Assembly (NCBI RefSeq): GCF_030580915.1
Contig: NZ_JAUQTA010000001.1
Coordinates: 682,001 to 746,000 of the forward strand
Reading direction: 5' to 3'
DNA length: 64,000 nucleotides
From: Nocardioides jiangxiensis
GTDB taxonomy: Bacteria; Actinomycetota; Actinomycetes; Propionibacteriales; Nocardioidaceae
A program made the position numbers and the translations under genes. Shown here piece after piece: positions 23,269 to 31,916 of this stretch. The notes beneath the pieces are model-generated. The model did not search any database and was not told the DNA's origin. It saw only the letters and a program-made list of their open reading frames with translations. Each line of letters starts with the position of its first letter. Positions within the stretch are counted from its first letter, which is position 1.

Positions 23269-25545
23269 GTGAAGAGATTCGCCACCGGCGTCCTCGCCGG
23301 CACCGCAAGCCTGGCTCTCGCAGTCACCGCACTGCCCGCGTCAGCGCAGGAGTCCACACCACTCCAGGCGGAGAAGCAGCAGGCCCAGCGGTCGGACAAC
23401 CGCCCCGGGCCGCTGACGGAGAAGCAGGAGCGCCTCCGCACGAAGGCGCTCACCATGCTCGACGCCGGCAAGGCCCGGCTGAAGGCGCAACCCGACGGCG
23501 GTGCCACCGTCGCTCTCTCCAACGGGGAGTACGTCGAGTTCCCGACCGCCGACAAGACCGACCAGATCTGGACCGTCCTCGCCGACTTCGGCACCCAGTC
23601 GGCCGGACGCTACGGCCGGACACCGGGACCGGTGCACAACCAGATCCCCGAGCCGGACCGCACGAAGGACAACTCGACGCTCTGGGTGCCGGACTTCGAC
23701 CGCGCCCACTACGAGCAGATGTTCAACGGCAGCGGCGACTCCTTCGCCGACTACTACGCGAAGCTGTCCGGCGGGAAGTTCACCGCCCACGACACGGTCG
23801 AGGACTGGGTGACCGTGCCCTACAACGCCTCCTACTACGGCGACAACGCCGTCGAGGACAAGGGCGGCTCGTGGCAGTTCATCGCCGACTCCGTCAACGC
23901 CTGGTACGCCCAGCAGGTCGCCGCGGGCAAGACCGCCGCGGAGATCGACGCCTACCTGTCGAGGTTCGACACCTGGGACCGCAACGACTACGACAACGAC
24001 GGCGACTTCAACGAGCCCGACGGCTACATCGACCACTTCCAGGCCGTGCACGCCGGCGAGGGCGAGGAGGCCGGCGCCGACCCCGACGCCATCTGGTCGC
24101 ACCGCTGGTACGCCGACGGCGACCTGTACGGACAGACCGGTCCCACCGTGGGTGGCACCGCCAACCTGATGGGCGGCACCCGCGTCGGCGACTCGAAGTA
24201 CTTCGTCGGCGACTACACCGTCGAGCCGGAGAACGGCGGCCTCGGCGTCTTCGCCCACGAGTTCGGGCACGACCTCGGCCTGCCGGACTACTACGACACC
24301 GACGGCGGCGAGAACGGCACGGCGTTCTGGACCCTGATGTCGTCCGGATCGTGGCTCAACCACGGCACCGAGGACATCGGCTCCGTCCCGGGCCTCATGG
24401 GACCCGAGGAGAAGCGGTACCTGGGCTGGCTCGACCACAGCGAGGTCGGCCTCGGGCAGTCGGGCACCTACACTCTCTCCCCCAGCCAGAACACCGTCGA
24501 CGGCCAGGACCAGGCGGTGAAGGTCGACCTGCCCGACGCGGTGACCAGCTCGACGTACACGACGCCGCCGCAGGGCACGCACGCCTGGTGGTCAGGCCGC
24601 GGCGACGGACTCAACAACAAGCTGACCCGCACGGTCCCGGCGGCCAGCCGGGTCGTCGTCTCCGCCGACACCTGGTACTCCATCGAGGACGGGTTCGACT
24701 ACCTCTACGCCGAGTACTCCACCGATGGCGGGGCGACCTGGCAGAAGGTCGGCAACGCCCTCACCGGCACCTCCCGGGGCTGGGTGAGCAAGCGGTGGGC
24801 CTATGACCCGAAGGGGAAGGCCTCGCTCTTCCGCTTCCGCTACCAGACCGACGGCGGTGTCAACGAGGCCGGCGCGTTCCTCGACTCCGTCTCCGTGGCA
24901 CCGGCCAAGGGCACGGCGTTCACCGACGACGCCGAGGCCGGTCCGGGCGACTGGACCGTCCAGGGCTGGTCGATCAGCGACGGCACCGAGACGAAGAGCT
25001 CGCACCGCTACTACCTGATCGAGAACCGTCAGTACGTCGGCTACGACGCCACGCTGGAGACCGGGCCGTACCAGTTCAGCGAGGCGGTCAGCCGGCCGGA
25101 CTGGGTCGAGCACTTCCCGTTCCAGGACGGCATGCTCGTCTGGTACGTCGACGAGCGCTACCCCGACAACAACGTCAGCGCCCACCCCGGAGCCGGCGCC
25201 TCGATGGTCGTGGACGCGCATCCGACCTCGCTGGTCTACAGCGACGGCACGAGGCCGAGCAACCGTCGTCAGCCGTTCGACGCGACCTTCGGCCTCGACC
25301 CGGTGGACCCGGTCTGCCTGCACAAGCAGGTGCCCGACTCCTCTCCCGCGGGCTACACGACGTACGAGGCATGCGCGACGGACCTGGCCGCGAAGCCGAC
25401 CTTCGACGACAGCGACCCCGACGCCTACTGGTCGGCGGACAACCCGCAGAACTCCGTCAAGGTCGCCGGCCACGGAGTGCGTGCCACCGTCACCGGCACG
25501 ACGGGCAACGCGATCACGGTGGAGGTGAGCAACCCGGCGGCCTGA
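23269..25545 (+). CDS. secreted immune inhibitor A-like M6 metalloprotease
   Basis: 758 residues. Signal peptide (K-R-F start, hydrophobic core, A-S-A-Q-E around residue 26), a pro-region rich in Gln and Lys, then the M6 catalytic domain with H-E-F-G-H-D-L-G-L-P-D-Y-Y-D at about 331-344. A beta-rich C-terminal half follows, with repeated acidic D-G and D-D motifs suggestive of calcium binding. It is exported and probably self-processed. The GTG start has GGAAGG upstream. It stands alone; a TetR gene follows 100 bp downstream. Confidence 0.92.
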   Translation: MKRFATGVLAGTASLALAVTALPASAQESTPLQAEKQQAQRSDNRPGPLTEKQERLRTKALTMLDAGKARLKAQPDGGATVALSNGEYVEFPTADKTDQIWTVLADFGTQSAGRYGRTPGPVHNQIPEPDRTKDNSTLWVPDFDRAHYEQMFNGSGDSFADYYAKLSGGKFTAHDTVEDWVTVPYNASYYGDNAVEDKGGSWQFIADSVNAWYAQQVAAGKTAAEIDAYLSRFDTWDRNDYDNDGDFNEPDGYIDHFQAVHAGEGEEAGADPDAIWSHRWYADGDLYGQTGPTVGGTANLMGGTRVGDSKYFVGDYTVEPENGGLGVFAHEFGHDLGLPDYYDTDGGENGTAFWTLMSSGSWLNHGTEDIGSVPGLMGPEEKRYLGWLDHSEVGLGQSGTYTLSPSQNTVDGQDQAVKVDLPDAVTSSTYTTPPQGTHAWWSGRGDGLNNKLTRTVPAASRVVVSADTWYSIEDGFDYLYAEYSTDGGATWQKVGNALTGTSRGWVSKRWAYDPKGKASLFRFRYQTDGGVNEAGAFLDSVSVAPAKGTAFTDDAEAGPGDWTVQGWSISDGTETKSSHRYYLIENRQYVGYDATLETGPYQFSEAVSRPDWVEHFPFQDGMLVWYVDERYPDNNVSAHPGAGASMVVDAHPTSLVYSDGTRPSNRRQPFDATFGLDPVDPVCLHKQVPDSSPAGYTTYEACATDLAAKPTFDDSDPDAYWSADNPQNSVKVAGHGVRATVTGTTGNAITVEVSNPAA

Positions 25546-25648
25546 CGGCACTCCGGCCCCACAGCGCGATCCGACCGTCTCCTGCGTGGTTGTCGTCACG
25601 CGGCTTGTAGGCTGCTGCAGCAACCACGTGGGAGACGGGAGGGTCGTC

Positions 25649-26272
25649 GTGACGACTGAGGAGATCGAGGACATGCGTCCCCGGAGTGGTCGACTGCCGC
25701 GTCACGCGCGCCGTGCCCAGCTGCTCGAGTCCGCGCTGGAGGTCTTCGCCGCGCAGGGCTACCACGCGGCCGCGATGGACGACATCGCCGCGAAGGCCGG
25801 CGTCTCCAAGCCCGTGCTCTACCAGCACTTCCCCGGCAAGCTCGAGCTCTACCTCGCCCTGCTGGAGTCCGCGTGCGACGCGATCATCGAGCGCACCCGC
25901 GAGGCGCTGCGCTCGACGCACGACAACAAGCTCCGCGTGGCCGGCACGATGGCTGCCTTCTACGACTACGTGGCGGCCGACACCGGCGCCTTCCGTCTCG
26001 TCTTCGAGTCCGACCTGACCAGCGAGCCCGCGGTCCGCGAGCAGGTCGAGCGCGTGACCACCGAGTGCGCCGCCGCGATCACCGAGGTCATCGCCGAGGA
26101 CACCGGCCTTCCGGCGGAGGCTGCGCACCTCCTCGCGGTCGGCCTCGTCGGCATGGGCCAGGTCAGCGCGCGCTACTGGCTCAACGACCCGGGATCGCTC
26201 TCCCGCGAGCAGGCCACCGCCCTCGTCTCCGGCCTCGCCTGGCGTGGCATCGGCGGCTACCCGCTCCACTGA
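25649..26272 (+). CDS. TetR/AcrR family transcriptional regulator
   Basis: 207 residues. N-terminal helix-turn-helix: A-Q-L-L-E-S-A-L-E-V-F, then M-D-D-I-A-A-K-A-G-V-S-K-P-V-L-Y-Q-H-F, a textbook TetR DNA-binding domain. The C-terminal domain is helical with a R-Y-W-L segment. The GTG at 25649 follows a GGGAGGG region; an ATG 24 bp further on is the alternative. Its position before the DUF3107 gene and near moeZ matches the mycobacterial Rv3208-Rv3208A pair. The ligand is unknown. Confidence 0.9.
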   Translation: MTTEEIEDMRPRSGRLPRHARRAQLLESALEVFAAQGYHAAAMDDIAAKAGVSKPVLYQHFPGKLELYLALLESACDAIIERTREALRSTHDNKLRVAGTMAAFYDYVAADTGAFRLVFESDLTSEPAVREQVERVTTECAAAITEVIAEDTGLPAEAAHLLAVGLVGMGQVSARYWLNDPGSLSREQATALVSGLAWRGIGGYPLH

Positions 26273-26321
26273 CACACTTGTCCGCAGACCCGCTCACGCA
26301 GCACAGATGAAGGAGGGCCTC

Positions 26322-26543
26322 ATGGAGGTCAAGATCGGTATCCAGAACGTCGTCCGCGAGCTCGTCGTCGAGACGAACGAGACGGCTGCTGCGGTCGAGA
26401 AGCTGGTCAGCGACGCGATCGCCGATGGCGGCGTGCTCGCGCTCACCGACGGCAAGGGCCGCCGGGTCGTCGTCCCGGTCGCCTCCCTGGCGTACGTCGA
26501 CTTCGGCGGCGGCGTGCAGGGCCACGTCGGCTTCCGCTCCTGA
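26322..26543 (+). CDS. DUF3107 domain protein (TB9.4-like)
   Basis: 73 residues covering the whole DUF3107 domain: M-E-V-K-I-G-I-Q-N at the N-terminus, then alternating strand and helix ending in V-D-F-G-G-G. It is soluble and small, without cysteines. AGGAGG lies 6 bases before the ATG. It follows the TetR gene by about 50 bp and is probably co-transcribed with it. The function is unknown, though the family is nearly universal in actinobacteria. Confidence 0.9.
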   Translation: MEVKIGIQNVVRELVVETNETAAAVEKLVSDAIADGGVLALTDGKGRRVVVPVASLAYVDFGGGVQGHVGFRS

Positions 26544-26680
26544 CCCGGACGGCGCGTCTCGCGACACGCCGGAGGTCGCCGTGGCGAGCGACCGTTGCCA
26601 ACCCCTGCGATCACGGGCAAGGTGAAGTGCGACAGGACCGGCCGGAGGGCCGGCTCCGCTGTGCGAAAGGCAGGCTCGAC

Positions 26681-26950
26681 ATGGGTTCGATTCTCGGTGC
26701 CATCATCGGCGGCGCGATCATCGGCATCCTCGGCAAGCTCGTGGCCCCCGGCGGCCGCGACAACATCCCCCTGTGGCTCACGGTCATCTGCGGTATCGGC
26801 GGTGCCTTCATCGGCACCTACCTGTACACCGCGGTCGGCTTCAAGGCCGAGACCAACGGCATCGACTGGTGGCGTCACGTGTGGCAGATCGTCTCCGCGG
26901 CGGTCCTCGTCGTGATCGCCGCCGGCATCACCGGCCGTCAGAAGGCCTGA
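26681..26950 (+). CDS. GlsB/YeaQ/YmgE family (transglycosylase-associated) membrane protein
   Basis: 89 residues with three hydrophobic segments (about 1-20, 30-48 and 67-85) and the Gly-rich G-A-I-I-G-G-A-I-I-G start typical of the family. These small stress-associated membrane proteins have no established activity. A GC-rich hairpin (GGCCGGAGGGCCGGC) lies about 35 bp upstream of the ATG, and a strong terminator follows, so it is probably monocistronic. Confidence 0.85.
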   Translation: MGSILGAIIGGAIIGILGKLVAPGGRDNIPLWLTVICGIGGAFIGTYLYTAVGFKAETNGIDWWRHVWQIVSAAVLVVIAAGITGRQKA

Positions 26951-26966
26951 CCCACCGCAGCACCCT

Positions 26967-27003
26967 CCGAAGCCCCCTGCATCGTCGATGCAGGGGGCTT
27001 CGG
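26967..27003. terminator. strong hairpin terminator after the GlsB-type gene
   Basis: Perfect 17-bp stem (26967-26983 with 26987-27003) with a 3-nt loop, between the membrane-protein gene and the DEAD-box helicase gene. Probably rho-independent, although no U-tract follows. Confidence 0.85.
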
Positions 27004-27093
27004 CGTTCCTCGGTAGACTCAACTCCCGTATGTGCGCGGTTGACCCGGTAATGGAGTCGGCCGCACGACCTCCAACCGGAAGAACTGAAGACC

Positions 27094-28611
27094 GTGACCA
27101 CTTTCCGCGACCTCGGCGTGCTGCCCGAGATCTGTGACGCCCTTGAGCGCAAGAACATCACCGAGCCCTTCCCGATCCAGGAGATGACCCTCTCGGTCGC
27201 CTTGATGGGCACCGACCTGATCGGCCAGGCCCGCACGGGCACCGGCAAGACCCTCGCCTTCGGCATCCCCATCATCCAGCGGGTCGTCACCGTCGACGAC
27301 CCGGCGTACGCCGGCATGGCGCAGGGCAAGCCGCAGGCCCTCGTCGTCGCCCCGACCCGCGAGCTCGCGCTCCAGGTCTCCTCCGACCTCGAGCTCGCCG
27401 GCTCCGACCGCGGCGTCCGCGTCCTCACCGTCTACGGCGGCGTGGGCTACGAGGGCCAGCTCGAGGCCCTCGAGGCCGGCGTCGACGTCGTCGTCGGCAC
27501 CCCGGGGCGCCTCATCGACCTGATGAACAAGCGCGCCCTCGACATCTCCCACGTCAAGGCCCTCGTGCTCGACGAGGCCGACGAGATGCTCGACCTCGGC
27601 TTCCTCCCCGACGTGGAGCGGCTGCTCCGCGGCACCCCGGAGACCCGCCAGACGATGCTCTTCTCGGCCACCATGCCGTCCGCGATCATCACCCTGGCGC
27701 GCATGCACATGCGCCACCCGATGAACATCCGCGCCGAGTCCGCCGCCGACGAGCAGACCGTGCCCGCGACCGCGCAGTACGTCTACCAGGTGCACGACCT
27801 CGACAAGCCGGAGATCATCGGCCGCGTCCTGCAGGCCGACGACGTCGACAAGGTCGTCATCTTCACCCGCACCAAGCGCCAGGCGCAGCGCGTCGCCGAC
27901 GACCTCGTCGAGCGCGGCTTCTCCGCCTCGCCGCTGCACGGCGACATGGCCCAGGTCGCGCGCGAGAAGGCGCTCACGAAGTTCCGCGAGGACAAGGTGA
28001 AGGTCCTCGTCGCCACCGACGTCGCCGCCCGTGGCATCGACGTCCGCGGCGTCTCGCACGTCATCAACTACACCTGCCCCGAGGACCACAAGACCTACGT
28101 GCACCGCATCGGCCGCACGGGTCGCGCCGGCGCCTCGGGCACCGCGATCACCTTCGTCGACTGGGCCGACCTGCAGCGGTGGAAGCTCCACAACAAGGAG
28201 CTCGACCTGCCGTTCGACGAGCCGGTCGAGACCTACTCGACCTCCCCGCACCTCTTCCACGACCAGGGCATCCCGGAAGGCACCAAGGGCCGCATCAAGG
28301 CCGCCGCCCCGGTCGAGCGCAAGCCGCGCGAGGACCGTGGCGGCTCGGCCTCGGGCGAGCGCTCGGGCGACCGTCCGGCGCGCAACCGCAACCGCACGCG
28401 GACCCGCAGCGGCCAGACGGTCGCAGGCGAGGCGAAGCCGGCCGAGGCCAAGGCCCCTGCCGCCGAGGGCAGCGCCGACGGCGAGGCGAAGGCCCCGTCC
28501 GCCAACCGCAACCGCAACCGTCGGCGCCGTCGCCCGAGCGGCCAGGGTGGCCAGGGTGGCCAGGGTGGCCAGGGCCAGTCTGTCGCTGCCGCCACTCCCG
28601 CCGGCGAGTGA
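27094..28611 (+). CDS. DEAD-box ATP-dependent RNA helicase
   Basis: 505 residues. All core motifs are visible: Q-motif F-P-I-Q, Walker A A-R-T-G-T-G-K-T at about 46-53, P-T-R-E-L-A, D-E-A-D at about 166-169, S-A-T, and H-R-I-G-R-T-G-R-A-G. The C-terminal about 110 residues are disordered and basic: Arg-Asn and Arg-Thr repeats, then Gly-Gln-Gly repeats. This RGG-like tail would bind RNA or drive condensates. The GTG start is preceded by GGAAGAACTGAAG. Homologues (RhlE/DeaD group) act in ribosome assembly and cold adaptation. Confidence 0.93.
   Translation: MTTFRDLGVLPEICDALERKNITEPFPIQEMTLSVALMGTDLIGQARTGTGKTLAFGIPIIQRVVTVDDPAYAGMAQGKPQALVVAPTRELALQVSSDLELAGSDRGVRVLTVYGGVGYEGQLEALEAGVDVVVGTPGRLIDLMNKRALDISHVKALVLDEADEMLDLGFLPDVERLLRGTPETRQTMLFSATMPSAIITLARMHMRHPMNIRAESAADEQTVPATAQYVYQVHDLDKPEIIGRVLQADDVDKVVIFTRTKRQAQRVADDLVERGFSASPLHGDMAQVAREKALTKFREDKVKVLVATDVAARGIDVRGVSHVINYTCPEDHKTYVHRIGRTGRAGASGTAITFVDWADLQRWKLHNKELDLPFDEPVETYSTSPHLFHDQGIPEGTKGRIKAAAPVERKPREDRGGSASGERSGDRPARNRNRTRTRSGQTVAGEAKPAEAKAPAAEGSADGEAKAPSANRNRNRRRRRPSGQGGQGGQGGQGQSVAAATPAGE
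28540..28575 (+). repeat. 9-bp tandem repeat in the helicase tail
   Basis: Four consecutive copies of GGCCAGGGT (the last ends in C), encoding a Gly-Gln-Gly periodicity. Copy-number change would keep the frame and only alter tail length. Confidence 0.9.
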
Positions 28612-28626
28612 CCTGACGCAGACAGC

Positions 28627-28665
28627 ACGAACGCCGCGTTCCCTCTCGGGGAGCGCGGCGTTCGT
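28627..28665 (+). terminator. terminator after the DEAD-box helicase gene
   Basis: 16-bp stem with one G-U pair (28627-28642 with 28650-28665) and a 7-nt loop, 15 bp after the stop codon, followed by CGTTGCGG rather than a U-run. Confidence 0.8.
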
Positions 28666-28732
28666 CGTTGCGGGGTCTTGCGCCACGCGACGCCGCGACC
28701 GAGGCTGGGCGAAGCAGTCCACGGAGGTCCAC

Positions 28733-29532
28733 ATGAACGATGCTCTCGCCCCGGGCGTCCTGCGCCACGACGTCACCGGATCGGGGTCCGTCGTCCTCCT
28801 GGTGCCCGGCGGCCTGACCGGGCGCCCGGCCTGGGCGCCCCTCGTGCCGGCCTTCAGCGAGCTCCACCGGGTGGTGGCGGTCGACCTCTGGAACAACGCC
28901 TTCGGAGCGGATGGCTGGTCGGCCGGCCGGGCTACACCGCCGCACTCGACCGCGAGAGCCTCCTGCTCACCCTCGACCACGTGGGCGCCGACGACCCCGT
29001 CGACATCGTCGCCTGGTCCAACGGCGCCCGGGCCTCACTCGACTTCGCCCTGCACCACCCGGAGCGGGTGCGGAGCGTGACCGCCGTCGAGCCCGCGGCG
29101 TGGTGGCTCGCTGGCGAGGAGCGCGAGGACGTCCGCGCCTTCACCGAGTTCTTCGCCAGCGTGGCGTGCAGGGACCTGTCCGAGGAGGACCTGATCCGGT
29201 TCCTGGTCGACGTAGGTGTCGCACCTGCCCAGACCCCGTGGCGCGACCTGGCCGGCTGGCCGCTCTGGTACTCCTGTCGCAACGCCCTGTCGTGGTTCAC
29301 GCCGGAGTCGTTCGCGACCATCCGCGCCGGGATCAGCGACCTCGCTGCGCTCGACGTGCCCCTGCTGCTCTTCAAGGGCAGCAGCGGTGCCGCTCACTTC
29401 GCCGACACCGTCGATGTCATCGCCGCGACCGTGGGGGGTGCGCGTGCTGCGACGCTGGAGGGCGGCCACGCGTGCCACCTGCAGGACGCGGAGGGCTTCG
29501 TGCGCCAGACGCTGGCGCACCTCGCGACGTGA
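28733..29532 (+). pseudogene. alpha/beta hydrolase interrupted by a frameshift
   Basis: The reading frame from the ATG at 28733 encodes a typical hydrolase start (strand, then V-P-G-G-L-T-G-R oxyanion loop, V-A-V-D-L-W-N) up to W-S-A-G near 28925. The rest of the domain continues in the -1 frame from about R-P-G-Y-T-A-A-L onward: nucleophile elbow A-W-S-N-G, cap helices, and the catalytic His in G-G-H-A-C-H. The break falls in GGCCGGCCGGG, where loss of one 4-bp CCGG unit would explain it. It is therefore a recent pseudogene, a sequencing error or, less likely, a programmed shift. Both halves retain good codon use. Confidence 0.8.
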
Positions 29533-29541
29533 GCCCTCAGG

Positions 29542-30315
29542 TCAGCGCGCGGCGCGCTCGACGAGCTTGCCCGCCACCTCGCGGTACGCCGCAGCGCCCT
29601 TGCTCGTCCTGCTCGTCGCCAGGATCGAGCGACCCGCTGCCGGCGCCTCGGCGAACTTGATGGTCTTCGGGATCGGCGGCTCGAAGACGTCGAGCTCGTA
29701 CACCTCGGAGATGGTGTCCAGCACCTTGCGGGCGTGGTTGGTGCGGCCGTCGTAGAGCGTCGGCAGGACGCCCCAGACCTCGAGCCGCCGGTTGGTGAAG
29801 CGCCGGACGTCGTGGACCGTGTCGAGCAGCTGGCCCACGCCGCGGTGCGAGAGCGTCTCGCACTGGAGCGGCACCAGGACGCCGCGGGCGGCGGTCAGCG
29901 CCGCGACCGTGAGCACACCCAGCGACGGCGGGCAGTCAAGCAGCACCCAGTCGTAGGCCTCCCCTGCCTCGGCGAGGTCCTCGAGCACGCCCTTGAGCAC
30001 CTGCTCGCGCCCGGTGCGGGTCAGCAGGTCGGCCTCGGCCCGGGCGAGCTCGATGGTCGCCGGCAGCAGGTCGACGCCGTCCTCGGTCTCGATGATCACC
30101 TCGCGGGCGTCGAGCCCCTTGGTGAGCACGTGGTGCACCGACGCGTCGAGGTCCTCCGGGTCGATGCCGAGGGAGAACGTCAGGCAGGCCTGCGGGTCGA
30201 GGTCGACGAGCAGGACCTTGTGGCCCGCCTCGGCGAGCGCGGCACCGAGGGAGGCGACGGTGGTCGTCTTGGCGACGCCACCCTTCTGGTTGGCGATCGC
30301 GAGCGTGGTGGTCAT
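29542..30315 (-). CDS. ParA/Soj-like ATPase
   Basis: 257 residues. Deviant Walker A K-G-G-V-A-K-T-T at about 11-18, L-V-D-L-D-P-Q-A, and L-L-D-C-P-P-S-L-G. It is a ParA/MinD-superfamily ATPase, probably dimerising on nucleoid or membrane. No parB gene or parS-like palindrome is nearby, so it is not the chromosomal parAB operon. It matches the orphan Soj-related protein found next to the DEAD-box helicase in mycobacteria. The ATG at 30315 is taken as start since the domain begins 8 residues later. Confidence 0.9.
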   Translation of the reverse strand: MTTTLAIANQKGGVAKTTTVASLGAALAEAGHKVLLVDLDPQACLTFSLGIDPEDLDASVHHVLTKGLDAREVIIETEDGVDLLPATIELARAEADLLTRTGREQVLKGVLEDLAEAGEAYDWVLLDCPPSLGVLTVAALTAARGVLVPLQCETLSHRGVGQLLDTVHDVRRFTNRRLEVWGVLPTLYDGRTNHARKVLDTISEVYELDVFEPPIPKTIKFAEAPAAGRSILATSRTSKGAAAYREVAGKLVERAAR

Positions 30316-30379
30316 CGCGGCCATTCTGCCCGACGCGTGGGCCACGTCACGTGATGACCGCTCCGTGTCACGCCACCAC

Positions 30380-30385
30380 TACCCT
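30380..30385 (+). promoter_or_regulatory. -10 element of the SDR gene (leaderless)
   Basis: TACCCT ends 7 bp before the ATG at 30393; no Shine-Dalgarno. Confidence 0.45.
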
Positions 30386-30392
30386 TGCGGGC

Positions 30393-31274
30393 ATGGCTGA
30401 CGCGCACGACCACGACCACGTCCACGGCGAGGACTGCTCCCACGAGCACGACCTGCTCCCCCTCGCGGACGAGGAGGCCGGCGGCTGTGGGCCTGACTGC
30501 CGCTGCGGCCAGCCGCGGACGGCGCTGGTCACCGGCGCCACTGCCGGCATCGGCCACGAGTTCGCGCGCCAGCTCGCGTCGTTCGGGTGGAACCTGGTGC
30601 TGGTCGCCCGCGACGAGGAGCGCCTCACCGAGGTCGCCGAGCAGCTGCACCAGGAGTACGACGTCGCCGTCGAGGTGCTTCCTGCCGACCTGGCCGACCC
30701 TGCCCGCCGTGCGGCGGTCGCGGGCCGTGTCGCCTCGGCCGACCAGCCGGTCGACCTGCTCGTCAACAACGCCGGGTTCGGCCTCAAGCAGAAGTTCCTC
30801 GACAACTCCTTCGCCGACGAGCAGCGCATGCACGACGTGCTGGTCACTGCGGTCGTCGAGCTCTCCCACGCCGCCCTCGGCGCGATGGCGGAGCGCGGGC
30901 ACGGCGGCATCATCAACGTCTCGAGCGTCGCCGCCTTCGTCCCGCGCGGCACCTACTCCGCCGCGAAGGCCTACGTGAACCGCTTCAGCGAGTGGGCGCA
31001 CAACGAGTACGGCCCGCAGGGGGTCGCGGTGATGGCGCTGTGCCCGGGCTTCACGAAGACCGAGTTCCACGGCCGCCTCGGCATCGACCGCGACGCCTCG
31101 GCGCCGAAGTGGATGTGGCTCGAGGTCGAGCGCCTCGTCTCCGACGCGATCAAGGACTTCGAGAAGGGCAAGGCCTTCTCGATCCCGTCGAAGCGCTACA
31201 AGGCCCTCGTCACCGCCTCGCGCGTCGTGCCGGGGCCGGTCAAGCAGAAGCTCCAGGGCCTGGGCCGGAAGTGA
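30393..31274 (+). CDS. SDR-family oxidoreductase with His/Cys-rich N-terminal extension
   Basis: 293 residues. Residues 43-293 form a classical short-chain dehydrogenase: G-A-T-A-G-I-G for NAD(P) at 48-54, N-N-A-G, catalytic Ser in N-V-S-S-V, and Y-S-A-A-K. The first 40 residues are unusual: His at 5, 7, 9, 11, 17 and 19 and Cys at 15, 32, 36 and 38, a likely metal-binding tail. The SDR part has no membrane helix. Substrate is unknown; the A-R-D-E-E-R-L cofactor region suggests NADP. The ATG at 30393 is favoured by a TACCCT box 7 bp upstream. Confidence 0.85.
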   Translation: MADAHDHDHVHGEDCSHEHDLLPLADEEAGGCGPDCRCGQPRTALVTGATAGIGHEFARQLASFGWNLVLVARDEERLTEVAEQLHQEYDVAVEVLPADLADPARRAAVAGRVASADQPVDLLVNNAGFGLKQKFLDNSFADEQRMHDVLVTAVVELSHAALGAMAERGHGGIINVSSVAAFVPRGTYSAAKAYVNRFSEWAHNEYGPQGVAVMALCPGFTKTEFHGRLGIDRDASAPKWMWLEVERLVSDAIKDFEKGKAFSIPSKRYKALVTASRVVPGPVKQKLQGLGRK

Positions 31275-31280
31275 CCGGCC

Positions 31281-31313
31281 GTCACCGGCGGGGTCTCAGG
31301 CGCCGCCGGTGAC
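31281..31313. terminator. bidirectional terminator between the SDR gene and marC
   Basis: Perfect 11-bp stem (31281-31291 with 31303-31313), between convergent genes; its right arm overlaps the last codons of marC. Confidence 0.7.
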
Positions 31314-31916
31314 GAACGCGCGGACCGCGTCCGCGACCATCTGCACCGCGATGGCCGAGAGCAGCAGACCGGCGATGCGGCTCACCAGCAGAACGCCGCT
31401 GGGACGGATCAGCCGCATGATCGGCAGTGAGAACCTCATCGCCGTGTAGATGCACAGGTGCACGCCGATGATGCCCAGGGCGACGGCGCTGAACGACGCC
31501 ACCGAGTCGACCTGCTTCACGAAGAGCATGGTGGCCACGATCGCTCCGGGGCCGGCGAGCAGCGGGGTGCCGAGCGGCACCATGGCGACGTTCTGCTCTG
31601 CCTTGACGCCGGCCACCGGGTCCTCGTCGCCGGTGAGCAGCTCGAGGGCCACGAGGAGCAGGAGCAGGCCGCCGGCGCCCTGGAGCGCCGGGATCGAGAC
31701 GTGCATGTAGTCGAGGATCTGCTGGCCGAAGACCGCGAACGTCGTGATCACCAGCAGCGAGACCGCAGGCGCCTGCCACGCGGCGCGGCGTACGACGGAG
31801 GCCGACCGCCCCGAGGTGAGGGCGAGGAAGATCGGGATCGACCCGGGCGGGTCCATGATCACGAACAGCGTCACGAAGACCTCGGTGAGGAGGACGACGT
31901 CGACGACCGAGCTCAT
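31296..31916 (-). CDS. MarC family integral membrane protein
   Basis: 206 residues with six hydrophobic helices. Family signatures: M-D-P-P-G-S-I-P-I-F in the first loop and P-L-G-T-P-L-L-A-G-P-G-A-I in the second half. MarC proteins were once linked to multiple antibiotic resistance, but transport activity is unproven. The ATG overlaps the stop of the PHP gene (ATGA), so the two are one operon. Confidence 0.92.
   Translation of the reverse strand: MSSVVDVVLLTEVFVTLFVIMDPPGSIPIFLALTSGRSASVVRRAAWQAPAVSLLVITTFAVFGQQILDYMHVSIPALQGAGGLLLLLVALELLTGDEDPVAGVKAEQNVAMVPLGTPLLAGPGAIVATMLFVKQVDSVASFSAVALGIIGVHLCIYTAMRFSLPIMRLIRPSGVLLVSRIAGLLLSAIAVQMVADAVRAFVTGGA

Noticed and set aside
28540..28575. Minisatellite or mobile repeat in the helicase gene
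   Set aside because: The 9-bp units are in frame and encode a Gly/Gln tail common in DEAD-box helicases, so it is coding low complexity.
29542..30315. Chromosomal parAB partition locus
   Set aside because: No parB gene and no GTTTCACGTGAAAC-like site nearby; the ATPase matches an orphan Soj-like protein instead.
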